DNA of 64,000 nucleotides from NCBI RefSeq assembly GCF_029625315.1, contig NZ_CP121110.1, positions 2,365,001-2,429,000 on the forward strand. Reading direction: 5' to 3'. Below are positions 19,961 to 29,512 of this stretch, in pieces. Under the pieces are notes generated by a model. The model worked only from the letters and a program-made list of their open reading frames with translations. It was not told the origin of the DNA and did not search any database. The translations under genes and the position numbers were made by a program. How positions within the stretch are numbered: position 1 is the stretch's first letter; every line of letters begins with the position of its first letter. This stretch comes from Flavobacterium ginsengisoli. Its GTDB lineage: Bacteria > Bacteroidota > Bacteroidia > Flavobacteriales > Flavobacteriaceae.

Positions 19961-20008
19961 CAAATATACAAAAAATTGTTACCACCTGTACTAATTTTGT
20001 TTCATACA
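19961..20008. promoter_or_regulatory. Divergent promoter region with candidate operator
   Basis: On the plus strand TAATTTTG at 19992-19999 fits the -7 consensus TAnnTTTG for dinB. It sits inside a dyad TGTA (19987-19990) to TACA (20005-20008). On the minus strand TATATTTG at 19961-19968 fits a -7 element for the repressor. Neither has a well-spaced TTG. A repressor bound at the dyad would cover the dinB -7 element. Confidence 0.35.
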
Positions 20009-20024
20009 AAAACAAAAGGAAAAA

Positions 20025-21207
20025 ATGGCACGGGCAATTGTACATATGGATTTGGATACCTTTTTTGTATCCTGCGAACGACTCACCAATTCTGAACTTA
20101 ACGGAATTCCGCTTATTATTGGCGGAGGCGATCGTGGCGTTGTGGCTTCTTGTTCGTATGAAGCCCGCAAATTTGGTGTACGTTCTGCAATGCCCATTGC
20201 AATGGCAATAAAACTTTGCCCACAGGCAAAAATCATGAAAGGAGATATGGAATTGTATTCGCGATTATCTCACGATGTCACTGAAATTCTTCAAGAAAAA
20301 GCACCTGTTTTAGAAAAAGCAAGTGTCGACGAATTTTATCTGGATATTACGGGAATGGACCGTTTTCATGGAAGTTATAAATGGACAGATGAATTGGCGC
20401 AAAAAGTGATTAAAGAAACCGGATTGCCTATTAGCTTTTCGTTATCGATCAATAAAACGGTTTCTAAAATTGCTACAGGCGAAGGCAAACCAGTAGGAAA
20501 TCTCGAAATTCCAGAACACAAAGTACAGAATTTTTTAAATCCGCTTTCGATTCAGAAAATACCAATGGTCGGAACGGTGACCTTTCAGCTTTTGTCCCGA
20601 ATTGGCGTTCGTAAAATTCAGACTTTGGCCGAAATGCCTGCTGAGATTTTACAGCAAATGATCGGTAAAAATGGTTTAGATATTTGGAAAAAAGCTAACG
20701 GAATCGATCATACGCCCGTTGAACCTTATAGCGAAAGAAAATCTATTTCGACAGAAAACACTTTTTCTCAAGACACCATTGACATTGCAAAACTCAAAAG
20801 AGTGCTTTTGGGAATGGTCGAAAAACTGGCTTTCCAATTACGTTCAGAACAATGGCTAACTTCTACGGTTACAGTTAAAATTCGTTACGCCAATTTTGAT
20901 ACCGAAACCAAACAATGCCGCGTTGCTTATACTTCAGCCGATCATATTTTAACTAAAACTGTAATGGAGCTTTTTGAAAAAGTATATCAGCGACGTATGC
21001 GTCTCCGCTTGATTGGTGTTCGCTTTAGCGGATTAGTGCGTGGAACATATCAAATTGATCTTTTTGAAGATACTCAGGAAATGTTGGCGCTTTATGCTCG
21101 CTATGGATAAAATGAAAAGCCGTTACGGTTTTGATGCCGTTATGCGCTGTGCCGGAGCTCATTTTAAACCTAATACTAAAGACGAAATTTTAAAACGCAC
21201 TAAATAA
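20025..21207 (+). pseudogene. dinB: DNA polymerase IV (DinB, Y family), frameshifted at the 3' end
   Basis: An error-prone translesion polymerase. Catalytic motifs are HMDLDTFFVSCERL (metal Asp) and ASVDEFYLD (Asp-Glu pair), with a little-finger domain following. The frame runs to ALYARYG and stops about 32 residues early. Deleting one base at TGCTCGC (21095-21101) gives ALYAAMDKMKSRYGFDAVMRCAG and ends ILKRTK, for a 393-residue protein of normal length. The surrounding 10-mer ATGCTCGCTA is identical to that at the kdpB break. The restored gene ends 3 bp before dnaE, so they form one transcript. As written, polymerase and most of the little finger remain, so activity might persist. Confidence 0.9.
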
Positions 21208-21210
21208 ACC

Positions 21211-24200
21211 ATGTATCTTAATTGTCATTCTTATCATTCTCTGCGTTATGGCACGATTCCGCTGAAAGATCTTGTTGGTCTAGCGGTTTCTTGTGGCGTA
21301 AAAGCAATGGCATTGACTGATATTAATACGGTAACTGGAATTTATGATTTTATAAGAGATTGTAAAAAAAACGAAATTAAGCCTTTGGTTGGAATGGAAT
21401 TTCGTTTTAATCATCAATTCAAATATATTGGTTTGGCTAAAAACGCAAAAGGTTTAGCTGAAATGAATCGTTTTTTAACGGAACATAATTTCAGCGGAGA
21501 AACTCTGCCTTTACGAGCTCCAAAATTTGAATCGGCTTTTGTGATTTATACTTTAGAGAATGCTCCCGAAACACTTTATGAAAATGAATTTATCGGAGTT
21601 CGTCCTGAGGAAGTTTCAAGTCTTCTGACTTCAAAACATAAAAATAAAATTGCCAAAATGGTGGTTTTACAGCCTGTGACTTTTAGCAATAAAAAAGAAT
21701 ATAATCTCCATAAAGTACTTCGCGCTATTGACACGAATATTATTCTGTCAAAACTTACCGAAGCGGATTATTGCAAAGTTTCTGATATGATGAAACCTTT
21801 AGAATCGATTCTACCATTTTATGAAAAATATCCTGAAATCATTTTGAACACACAACGTATCATTGACGATTGTAATTTTCAATATGATTTTTCAGCTAAA
21901 AGAAATAAAAAGTTCTATACTGAAAACCGTCAAAAAGATTTAGAAAAACTGACCGAATTAGCTTGGGAAGGATTTGAAAAACGTTATGGAGACGAAAATA
22001 TTGAAGCAAAAGCTCGCGTAGAAAAAGAATTAAAAGTTATTGACGAATTAGAATTCAGCGGTTATTTTTTAATTACTTGGGATATTATTCAATATAGCAA
22101 TAGCCAAGGTTTTATGCATATTGGTCGCGGAAGCGGTGCTAACAGCATCATCGCCTATTGTCTCGGAATTACCGATATCTGCCCTATCGAACTGGATTTA
22201 TATTTTGAACGTTTTCTAAACCTAAACCGTAAAACACCACCTGATTTTGATATTGATTGGAGTTGGCAGGAACGCAACACCATTTTAGAATATATCTTCG
22301 GAAAATATGGCAAAGATCATGTTGCTTTTTGCGGTACAAATGTTGAGTTTAAATACCGTTCTATTTTCAGAGAAGTCGGAAAGGTTTTTGGTCTTCCTAA
22401 AGAAGAATTAGATCTTTTGGCAAAAAATCCACAAGAACTTCATCCAACCAATAAAATTGTAAAATTGGTTCAGGAATATGGACAAATGATGGAAAAATAT
22501 CCCAATCAACGAAGCATGCATGCGTGTGGAATTTTAATTTCTGAAGAACCAATTACAAATTATACGCCTCTAGAAATGCCTCCAAAAGGTTTTCCAATCG
22601 TACTTTTTGATATGCACATTGCCGAAGAAATTGGTTTTGACAAGTTTGATATTCTAAGTCAGCGCGGCATTGGCCATATTGATGACAGCGTAAAACTGAT
22701 TGCCAAAAATCGTGGTATAAAAGTTAATATTCGTGATACTTCGATTTCTAAAGACGAGGCTGTTTGCAATTCTTATTTAGCAAAAGGACATACGATTGGC
22801 TGTTTTTATATCGAAAGTCCTGCTATGCGTGGTTTACTGCGTCGTTTAAATTGTGATAATTATAAAATTCTTGTCGCCGCGTCGTCTATTATTCGTCCCG
22901 GCGTTGCACAATCGGGAATGATGAAAGAGTATATTTTTCGTCATAACAATCCAACTCAATTTGAGTATTTCCATGAAGTTTTCAAGGAACATCTTGGCGA
23001 AACTTACGGCATTATGGTGTATCAGGAAGATGTGATTAAAATCGCCCAGCATTACGGCGGACTTCCCGCTCCTGACGGCGATATTCTTCGTCGTGCCATG
23101 TCGGGAAAAGGAAGATCTTTGGAAGCGTTGCAAAAAGTAAAAGATAATTTCTTTGCGAGCTGTGCTCAAAAAGGACATCCCGAAACTTTGAGTCAGGAAA
23201 TTTATCGTCAGATCGAATCTTTTGCGGGCTATTCTTTCTGCAAAGCGCACTCGGCTTCTTATGCGGTTGAAAGTTATCAGAGTTTGTACTTGAAAGTCAA
23301 TTATCCTGTTGAATTCATGACAGCGGTAATCAACAATCAAGGCGGGTTTTACAGAACCGAAGTGTATGTACACGAAGCAAGAATGTCTGGCGGAACGATT
23401 CATAATCCGTGTGTGAATAAAAGCGAATATCAGACTACTTTGTACGGAACTGATATTTATCTCGGTTTTATGCACATTCAAAGTCTGGAATCTAAAATTG
23501 CGCATTTAATTGAAGAAGACCGAAACAAAAAAGGTGATTTTAGTTCTCTGGAAGATTTTATCAATCGAATTCCAATCGGAATTGAAGGCGTTAAAACTCT
23601 GATTTTTATTGATGCTTTTCGTTTTACAGGAAAAACAAAAAATCAGCTTTTGGTCACCGCCAGTCTGCTGTTGAATAATTTTAAACCTGAAAATAGAGAT
23701 TTAAAATTACTGCAAGAACCCGTTAAAGAATACAAGCTTCCAAAATTAGAGCGTTCCGTTTTTGAAGATGCTTTTGATGAAATTGAGCTTTTAAGTTTCC
23801 CCGTTTCGTGTACTGTTTTTGATCTTTTACAAACCAAACATCGCGGAGATGTCATGGCGAAAGATTTGGTTCAATATCATAAAAGACAAGTTAGAATGCT
23901 AGCCTATCTGATTTCCAGAAAACATGTTCCGACAAAAAAAGGAACCATGTATTTCGGAACTTGGATCGATCACGAAGGAACTTATTTTGATACGGCACAT
24001 TTTCCGGATAGTCTTGCTAAACATCCATTTCAGGGAGGAGGCTGTTATCTTTTGTTAGGAAATGTTGAGGTTGATTACCATTTTCCAACTATCACGATTC
24101 TAAAAATGGCAAAAATGCCTTTTATTCCAGATCCGCGTTATATGGATTCAAAAGATCAATACAGAACACAAAATCAAATAAAAGAAGATGTGAGTTTGAC

Positions 24201-24264
24201 GCATCGTGCGCCTTATCCGCAAGGACATGAAATTAATCTGCCGAGACACCGAATGAAATTTTAA
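21211..24264 (+). CDS. dnaE: DNA polymerase III alpha subunit, DnaE-type accessory polymerase
   Basis: A C-family polymerase of 1017 residues, much shorter than the usual Bacteroidota replicative DnaE (about 1450-1500), which suggests an accessory enzyme of the DnaE2/ImuC kind. The N-terminal PHP domain starts MYLNCHSYHSLRYG. The polymerase active site includes GRGSGANSII and the Asp pair in PDFDIDW (about 342-348), with a further Asp in FDKFDILSQ. The helix-hairpin-helix region (RIPIGIEGVKTLIFIDAFRF) and an OB-like C terminus follow. The gene follows dinB by 3 bp, and an S24 repressor is divergent, so damage-induced mutagenic synthesis is the likely role (inference). The frame is intact. Confidence 0.88.
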   Translation: MYLNCHSYHSLRYGTIPLKDLVGLAVSCGVKAMALTDINTVTGIYDFIRDCKKNEIKPLVGMEFRFNHQFKYIGLAKNAKGLAEMNRFLTEHNFSGETLPLRAPKFESAFVIYTLENAPETLYENEFIGVRPEEVSSLLTSKHKNKIAKMVVLQPVTFSNKKEYNLHKVLRAIDTNIILSKLTEADYCKVSDMMKPLESILPFYEKYPEIILNTQRIIDDCNFQYDFSAKRNKKFYTENRQKDLEKLTELAWEGFEKRYGDENIEAKARVEKELKVIDELEFSGYFLITWDIIQYSNSQGFMHIGRGSGANSIIAYCLGITDICPIELDLYFERFLNLNRKTPPDFDIDWSWQERNTILEYIFGKYGKDHVAFCGTNVEFKYRSIFREVGKVFGLPKEELDLLAKNPQELHPTNKIVKLVQEYGQMMEKYPNQRSMHACGILISEEPITNYTPLEMPPKGFPIVLFDMHIAEEIGFDKFDILSQRGIGHIDDSVKLIAKNRGIKVNIRDTSISKDEAVCNSYLAKGHTIGCFYIESPAMRGLLRRLNCDNYKILVAASSIIRPGVAQSGMMKEYIFRHNNPTQFEYFHEVFKEHLGETYGIMVYQEDVIKIAQHYGGLPAPDGDILRRAMSGKGRSLEALQKVKDNFFASCAQKGHPETLSQEIYRQIESFAGYSFCKAHSASYAVESYQSLYLKVNYPVEFMTAVINNQGGFYRTEVYVHEARMSGGTIHNPCVNKSEYQTTLYGTDIYLGFMHIQSLESKIAHLIEEDRNKKGDFSSLEDFINRIPIGIEGVKTLIFIDAFRFTGKTKNQLLVTASLLLNNFKPENRDLKLLQEPVKEYKLPKLERSVFEDAFDEIELLSFPVSCTVFDLLQTKHRGDVMAKDLVQYHKRQVRMLAYLISRKHVPTKKGTMYFGTWIDHEGTYFDTAHFPDSLAKHPFQGGGCYLLLGNVEVDYHFPTITILKMAKMPFIPDPRYMDSKDQYRTQNQIKEDVSLTHRAPYPQGHEINLPRHRMKF

Positions 24265-24382
24265 ATAAGTACAATGATTTAACACATAGAAAAATAGTTT
24301 ATTAGCTTGTAGAGATGCCAATTTTAATTTAAATCTATGTGTTAAATTTTAAATAACTAAAGAACAACTTACGTTATAAAAG

Positions 24383-25765
24383 ATGAAAAATACGGAATAT
24401 GCTATAGTCGATATTGAAACCACAGGAGGAAATGCCAGTGGCAGCCGCATTACAGAAATTGCGATCATTATTCATGATGGTAAAAATGTGCTGGATCGTT
24501 ATGAAACTCTTGTAAACCCTCAACAGGACATACCTCCTTCTATTTTTGGATTAACGGGTATTAATAACGAAATGGTAGCCAATGCGCCAATCTTTGATGA
24601 TATTTCAGAGAAAGTTTTAGAAATGCTTACTGATCGAATTTTCGTTGCACATAATGTCAATTTCGATTATTCATTTGTTCATCATCAATTGGAACAGTCA
24701 GGTTTCAAATGGTCTGCTAAAAAACTTTGCACCGTTCGAGCAGCCAGAAAAATCAAACCAGGATTGGGTTCTTATAGTTTAGGGAATCTTTGCAATTCTT
24801 TAAATATCAATTTAGAAAACAGACACCGCGCTGGCGGAGATGCCGATGCTACTGCTTTGCTTTTTTCGCTTTTATTAGAATGGGATGATGCCGGAGAAAT
24901 TGATAAAATGATCAAAAAAACAGCAGAAGATCAACGATTGCCTCCAAATCTTCCTGCAGACGATTTTAATAATTTACCTGATAAACCTGGTGTCTACTAT
25001 TTTTATAATCAGGCTAAAAAAGTAATTTATGTTGGAAAAGCAATTAACTTAAAAAAACGTGTCACTTCACATTTTACAGGAAATAACATTAAACCGCAAA
25101 GACAACATTTTTTAAGAGATATTCACGGAATTTCCTTTGAAGTATGTGCAACCGAATTAATGGCACTTCTTTTAGAATGCACCGAAATCAAAAAACTCTG
25201 GCCAACTTATAATAGAGCTTTAAAACGCTTTGAAGCCAAATTTGGCATTTATCAATACGAAGCTAGAAATGGCTATAAATATCTGGCAATCGGGAAAATG
25301 AGCAAATTTCAGACTTGTATTCATGAATTCAACAACCAACATACTGGTATTCATTTCTTGCGAAGTCTTGCAGAACAATTTGAAATTGACCATCGCTTCT
25401 GTAAATATTCAAGACCTGAAGAAGGTGATTTTCTCTATAACAATGAAATAAAAGAATTGCCAGATGTTTCGCTTCACAATGAACAAGTCGATAATGCTAT
25501 TACTTTTTTATTGAATAACAGACCAAGTTTTGCCATTATAGACAAGGGACGATCTGCAGACGAAAGAAGTTGTATCTGGGTAGAAAACGGTCATTTTTAC
25601 GGAATGGGATATATTTCAAGAGATGTAGCCATCAACGATTCTGATGAAGTTAAAAATTACGTTACACCCTATAAAAGCAATCAATATATTGATCAGTTAA
25701 TTTTTGCTTACGCCGAAAAATATCCTCGTAAAGTATTCTTTAATAAACAACTTTTCGTTTCCTAA
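24383..25765 (+). CDS. Exonuclease (DnaQ-like) fused to GIY-YIG nuclease
   Basis: A 460-residue two-domain nuclease. The N-terminal DEDDh 3'-5' exonuclease (about 1-170) has IVDIETTGG with the metal Asp/Glu, NVNFDYSF, and HRAGGDADAT with the catalytic His. The second domain (about 195-290) is UvrC/Cho-like GIY-YIG: KPGVYYFYNQ, then VIYVGKAINLKKRV, with a later Glu in LLLECTEIKKLWPTYN. The C-terminal 170 residues resemble the region following GIY-YIG in similar fusions. Such proteins are annotated as DNA polymerase III epsilon subunit or exonuclease/GIY-YIG proteins and are linked to nucleotide excision repair by their domains. It follows dnaE by 118 bp in the same direction. Confidence 0.87.
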   Translation: MKNTEYAIVDIETTGGNASGSRITEIAIIIHDGKNVLDRYETLVNPQQDIPPSIFGLTGINNEMVANAPIFDDISEKVLEMLTDRIFVAHNVNFDYSFVHHQLEQSGFKWSAKKLCTVRAARKIKPGLGSYSLGNLCNSLNINLENRHRAGGDADATALLFSLLLEWDDAGEIDKMIKKTAEDQRLPPNLPADDFNNLPDKPGVYYFYNQAKKVIYVGKAINLKKRVTSHFTGNNIKPQRQHFLRDIHGISFEVCATELMALLLECTEIKKLWPTYNRALKRFEAKFGIYQYEARNGYKYLAIGKMSKFQTCIHEFNNQHTGIHFLRSLAEQFEIDHRFCKYSRPEEGDFLYNNEIKELPDVSLHNEQVDNAITFLLNNRPSFAIIDKGRSADERSCIWVENGHFYGMGYISRDVAINDSDEVKNYVTPYKSNQYIDQLIFAYAEKYPRKVFFNKQLFVS

Positions 25766-25809
25766 ACCGAATACAAATAAAATAGAGCTGTAAAACTAAG
25801 ATCTAAATT

Positions 25810-26437
25810 ATGACACTATTTAGCGACACCGAATTATTTACTACAGGTTTGGGAGGAAAAAAAATATTTGACATTCCAGATTCTGAATTAATTTTAATCG
25901 ATAACTTCTTCACCAAAGAAGAATCTGATTCTTTTTATGAGAGAATACTTCGCAAGACCAAATGGAGAGAACATGAAATGGAGGTTTACGATAAAACTTA
26001 TACAGTTCCTAGAATGATTGCATGGTACGAAGACAAAGATAACGAAGGTGCAGATCCAAAAGGTCCAGATTGGACTTATGAATTATTAAAAATTAGAGGA
26101 CGTGTGGAAAAAGAAACACAACTTGATTTTAATGCCGTCCTGCTCAATTTATATCGAAACGGAAATGATGGCGTAGGCTGGCATAGCGACCGAGAACATA
26201 ATACGGGACCAAATCCTGTTATTGCTTCTGTTACTTTTGGGGAAACAAGAATGTTTAAACTTCGCCATAAATTCAGGAAAGAAATTCCGCCAATTGAGAT
26301 TCCGCTCCATCATGGATCTTTCTTACTGATGGCTGGAACTACTAATAGTTTTTGGCAAGCATCAAGTTCCGAAAACAGCTCGCGATGTTTTGCCAAGGAT
26401 CAATCTTACCTTTAGAAGAACCAATCGAAATCTTTGA
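25810..26437 (+). pseudogene. AlkB-family alkylated-DNA repair dioxygenase, frameshifted
   Basis: An Fe(II)/2-oxoglutarate dioxygenase that removes alkyl groups from damaged bases. Visible motifs are NLYRNGNDGVGWHSDRE (iron-binding His-x-Asp) and GSFLLMAGTT. The frame then runs into WQASSSENSS and loses homology. Deleting one base at GCAAGCA (26355-26361) restores WQHQVPKTARDVLPRINLTFR, with the distal iron His and the 2-oxoglutarate-binding Arg residues. The restored protein is 208 residues, like human ALKBH2/3-type bacterial homologues. As written, the product would lack an iron ligand. It follows the repair nuclease by 44 bp. Confidence 0.88.
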
Positions 26438-26563
26438 TTTTTATTGCATTGAATCTTTAAAAAGAAGTATTTTTTCTTCAAAACAACGTAAGATATTCCT
26501 TCTTTAAAAAGTTAAAACATGCACTATATGAACCTTTTACTAGGCAAAACCTATCTTTTTTAC

Positions 26564-26571
26564 TATTTTTG
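26564..26571 (+). promoter_or_regulatory. Candidate -7 element for the DUF1810 gene
   Basis: TATTTTTG fits TAnnTTTG and is followed by CAACCT, about 28 bp before ATG 26599. No TTG lies at the expected -33 distance. The same TTTGCAACCT string occurs ahead of prfC. Confidence 0.45.
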
Positions 26572-26598
26572 CAACCTTTTTTAAAATACAACACCGTA

Positions 26599-27060
26599 AT
26601 GGCTTATTCGAACAATGATTTAGCGCGTTTCTTAGACGCACAGAACAAACTTTATCTTACCGCTCTTTCTGAAATCAGTAAAGGGAAAAAAGAAACACAC
26701 TGGATGTGGTTCATTTTCCCGCAAATAAAAGGCTTAGGAAAAAGCGATACTGCAAATCTTTATGCCATTAATAACTTAAAAGAAGCTACAGATTATTTGG
26801 AACATCCAATTTTAGGAAAGCATTTAATCGAGATTTCAGAATTATTATTAACTTTTAAAATGAAATCAGCTGATGGGATTTTTGGAGATTTAGATGCTCG
26901 AAAATTACGCTCATGCATGACTTTGTTTTCTTTAGTTGAGAATGCAAATCCTATATTTCAGGAAATTTTGGACGCTTTCTTCTCTGGAGAAACTGATCCA
27001 ATTACTTTGTCTATTATTAATTCAACTATAAAATCTGTTGATGAACCGGTTACAATATAA
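26599..27060 (+). CDS. DUF1810 family protein
   Basis: A 153-residue soluble protein starting MAYSNNDLARFLDAQN. The start at 26599 is preferred because the ten codons before it overlap the promoter-like element. The DUF1810 signature THWMWFIFPQIKGLGKS is at about residues 34-50, followed by the conserved HPILGKHLIEIS and a DDRKL-like segment (DARKLRSCMTLFS). The biochemical role of the family is not established as far as I know. It has its own candidate promoter and terminator, so it is probably transcribed alone. Confidence 0.85.
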   Translation: MAYSNNDLARFLDAQNKLYLTALSEISKGKKETHWMWFIFPQIKGLGKSDTANLYAINNLKEATDYLEHPILGKHLIEISELLLTFKMKSADGIFGDLDARKLRSCMTLFSLVENANPIFQEILDAFFSGETDPITLSIINSTIKSVDEPVTI

Positions 27061-27088
27061 CTAAGTTTTCAACGATTATTTACATTCA

Positions 27089-27117
27089 AAAGACACTAAT
27101 TATAGTGTCTTTTTTTG
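27089..27117 (+). terminator. Intrinsic terminator after the DUF1810 gene
   Basis: The stem AAAGACACTA / TAGTGTCTTT has a small loop and is followed by a run of T, 29 bp after the stop codon. Confidence 0.8.
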
Positions 27118-27215
27118 TTTACAGATTATTCTATTCGACAAAATGCAATCATAATTTATTTATTTAAAAAGAATTAGCCTTAACTTGCATAATCAACCTC
27201 AAATCTAACCACATC

Positions 27216-27620
27216 ATGACCGAAAAAATTAGAGCTTTACAGATCATTCATTTTGGTATTTGCGCAGGAACAATTATTGCTTATTTCATTATTGGAGATC
27301 TTTCGTTAGAAAAATTACACTTCCCTATTATTGATTCTGCTTCCATAATTTATCTTGCAATACCAGTTCTAGCCTTTGTTTTGAGCAGTATATTATTTAA
27401 GGCGCAATTAAAACAAATTGATCCGAAACTAAAACTCGAAAATAAACTGCCAATTTATCAAACAGCCTCAATTATGCGCTGGGCAGTTTTAGAAGGCGCT
27501 GCTTTTATCATTTTATTTCTTAACCCCGATTTTATAATATTCGGAATTTTTCTAATTGTATACCTTCTTTTCCTAAGACCAACAGAAGAAAGAATTACTA
27601 ATGATCTTTCTGACAATTAA
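27216..27620 (+). CDS. Small integral membrane protein, unknown function
   Basis: A 134-residue protein with four probable transmembrane helices (about 8-27, 41-61, 86-103 and 104-121). The third and fourth are separated by the short hydrophilic turn LNPDF. The loop RLKLENKLPIYQTASIMRWA is conserved-looking between helices 2 and 3. I do not assign a family. No signal peptide beyond helix 1. It is a single gene with a shared terminator facing the convergent permease gene. Confidence 0.7.
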   Translation: MTEKIRALQIIHFGICAGTIIAYFIIGDLSLEKLHFPIIDSASIIYLAIPVLAFVLSSILFKAQLKQIDPKLKLENKLPIYQTASIMRWAVLEGAAFIILFLNPDFIIFGIFLIVYLLFLRPTEERITNDLSDN

Positions 27621-27634
27621 ATCATACTCAAAAT

Positions 27635-27669
27635 AAAAAAGCATCTTGAAAAATCAAGATGCTTTTTTA
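27635..27669. terminator. Bidirectional terminator
   Basis: The perfect arms AAAAAAGCATCTTGA and TCAAGATGCTTTTTT give A and T tracts on both sides. It serves the membrane protein gene on the plus strand and the convergent permease gene on the minus strand. Confidence 0.88.
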
Positions 27670-27696
27670 TTAAGTAGTTTTTTCAACTTAAAAATA

Positions 27697-29107
27697 TTAT
27701 TCGTTTGGCTTTGTCAAATAGTAAACTGGAATTCCAGTTAGCATAATTAATACTCCCCAACCGCAAGTTGAGAATTTTGTAATTAATAGCGATACGCAAA
27801 TTGCTGTCGCTACAATGATATATAGCATTGGTAAAAACGGATACCCAAATGCTTTATAAGGCCTTTCTAAATCTGGCATCTTTTTTCTAAGAATAAAAAT
27901 TCCGTAAATCGTCAAGATATAGAAAATCAATACAATGATAATTACAAAATCTAACAGATCACCATATTTTCCTGTAAGACACAAGGCAGATGCCCAAAAA
28001 CATTGTGCCCAAAGTGCCCATGCCGGAACACTAGAACTATTTAAAGTAGTCGCTTTTTTGAAAAACAAACCGTCTTTTGCCATTGTATAATATACTCTCG
28101 CACCCGCCATAATTAATCCGTTGTTGCAGGCAAAAGTCGAAATCATAATCATAATTGCGATAATCAAGGCTCCGATATTTCCAAAAATATAATCTGAGGC
28201 CACAACCGCAACACGATCAAACTTTGCTGTTGCAATTTCGTCAAACGGAACTACAGCCAAATACATAAGATTTGTGATAACATATAGAGAGGTCACAATA
28301 AAAGTTCCTAGAAACAGACTAAGACCAACGTTTCGTTTAGGATTTTTAATTTCCCCAGCGATAAAAGTCACACCATTCCAAGCATCACTAGAGAATAATG
28401 ATCCAACCATTGCTCGCTGAAATTCCAGAAATCAAAGCAGTTCCGCTAATTGGCAGCCATGAACCGCTTTCTTTGTCAAATGTTCTCGTGCTCCATCCGT
28501 CAGCCCAATTTGCATCCCAAACTGAAGCTTTAGCGACAAGAGTTAATCCAAAGATGACTAATCCAAGCAACGATAAAATTTTGATAATTGTTAAAACCGT
28601 TTGCAGAATTTTTCCGTTTTTTACACCGCGACTATTAATAAAAGTTAAGATGATAATAGTTAAAATTGAAACTAGCTGAGCTGCATTCAGTTTAAAAGCT
28701 CCCAATTCGTAAAGGATATTTTCATCACTTAACGGTTCATACAAATAAGCGACAAATTTAGAAAAAGCCACTCCTACAGCTGCAATGGTTCCGGTCTGAA
28801 TAACTGCAAAAAAACTCCAGCCATATAAAAAGGCAATTAATTTGTTATATGCTTCTTTCAAATAAACATATTGTCCACCCGCTTTTGGAAACATCGCACT
28901 CAATTCGCCATAGCTAACAGCTGCGACAACTGTAATAAATCCGGATAAAAGCCAGATTAGTGTAAGCCATCCTGCCGAACCTACTTGTCGTGCAATATCG
29001 GCGCTTACGATAAATATCCCGGATCCGATCATAGAGCCAACCACAAGCATGGTTCCGTCTAAAAGTCCGAGTTCTCTTTTAAAATGTTCTTGGTCGTTTT
29101 CTTGCAT
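27697..29107 (-). pseudogene. APC-family amino acid permease, frameshifted
   Basis: An amino acid-polyamine-organocation transporter with about 12 transmembrane helices. The first helix has the family motif MLVVGSMIGSGIFI; the segment YGELSAMFPKAGGQYVYL is also diagnostic, as is SSDAWNGVTFIAGEIKNPKRN in helix 6-7. The frame breaks at ISGISASNG and resumes at MVGSLFSSDAWNG. Removing one base at GCGAGCA (coding strand, 28411-28417) joins them as ISAAMVGSLFSS in a 469-residue protein. The substrate is unclear: LAT-type exchangers and serine/threonine carriers share these motifs. Confidence 0.88.
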
Positions 29108-29512
29108 TTTTATTGGTTTTGGTTGGCTAAAGATATACTTTTTTTAGAAATCTCAATCTTCACTGATAATTTTAAAAAAAGAAAAAAATATATAAGAAAA
29201 CTTACTCCCTTACGGTTTTACGTAATGTTGTAATATTTAATTTACATAAATTTGAATATAGCGAAAGTATATATTGGCAAACTATTCGACAGTTACAAAC
29301 AGAATAGAAACTTGTCAAATAATAAGTTTCAGAAATTTAACCTAACGTTTCAATAGTAATTTCAGGTGCTTTGATATAACTGCAAATAAATCAATTGAGC
29401 GGATTGTAAAATCTAAAGTTAAAATCTGAAAGGCGGAACAAACTAACCCAAATCTAGTACCTAAAGTTTTCGTCTTTAAAGGCTATTATGCCGCAAAAGG
29501 GAAATAAAAATC
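29108..29512. other. 405-bp divergent intergenic region
   Basis: It holds the upstream regions of the permease (left) and the lipoprotein gene (right). TAAATTTG at 29247-29254 fits a -7 element on the plus strand, but the nearest TTG is only 16 bases upstream. No reading frame or clear repeat is visible. Confidence 0.4.

Noticed and set aside
22846..23505. Long reverse frame of 219 codons inside dnaE
   Set aside because: It is a shadow of a well-supported polymerase gene on the other strand.
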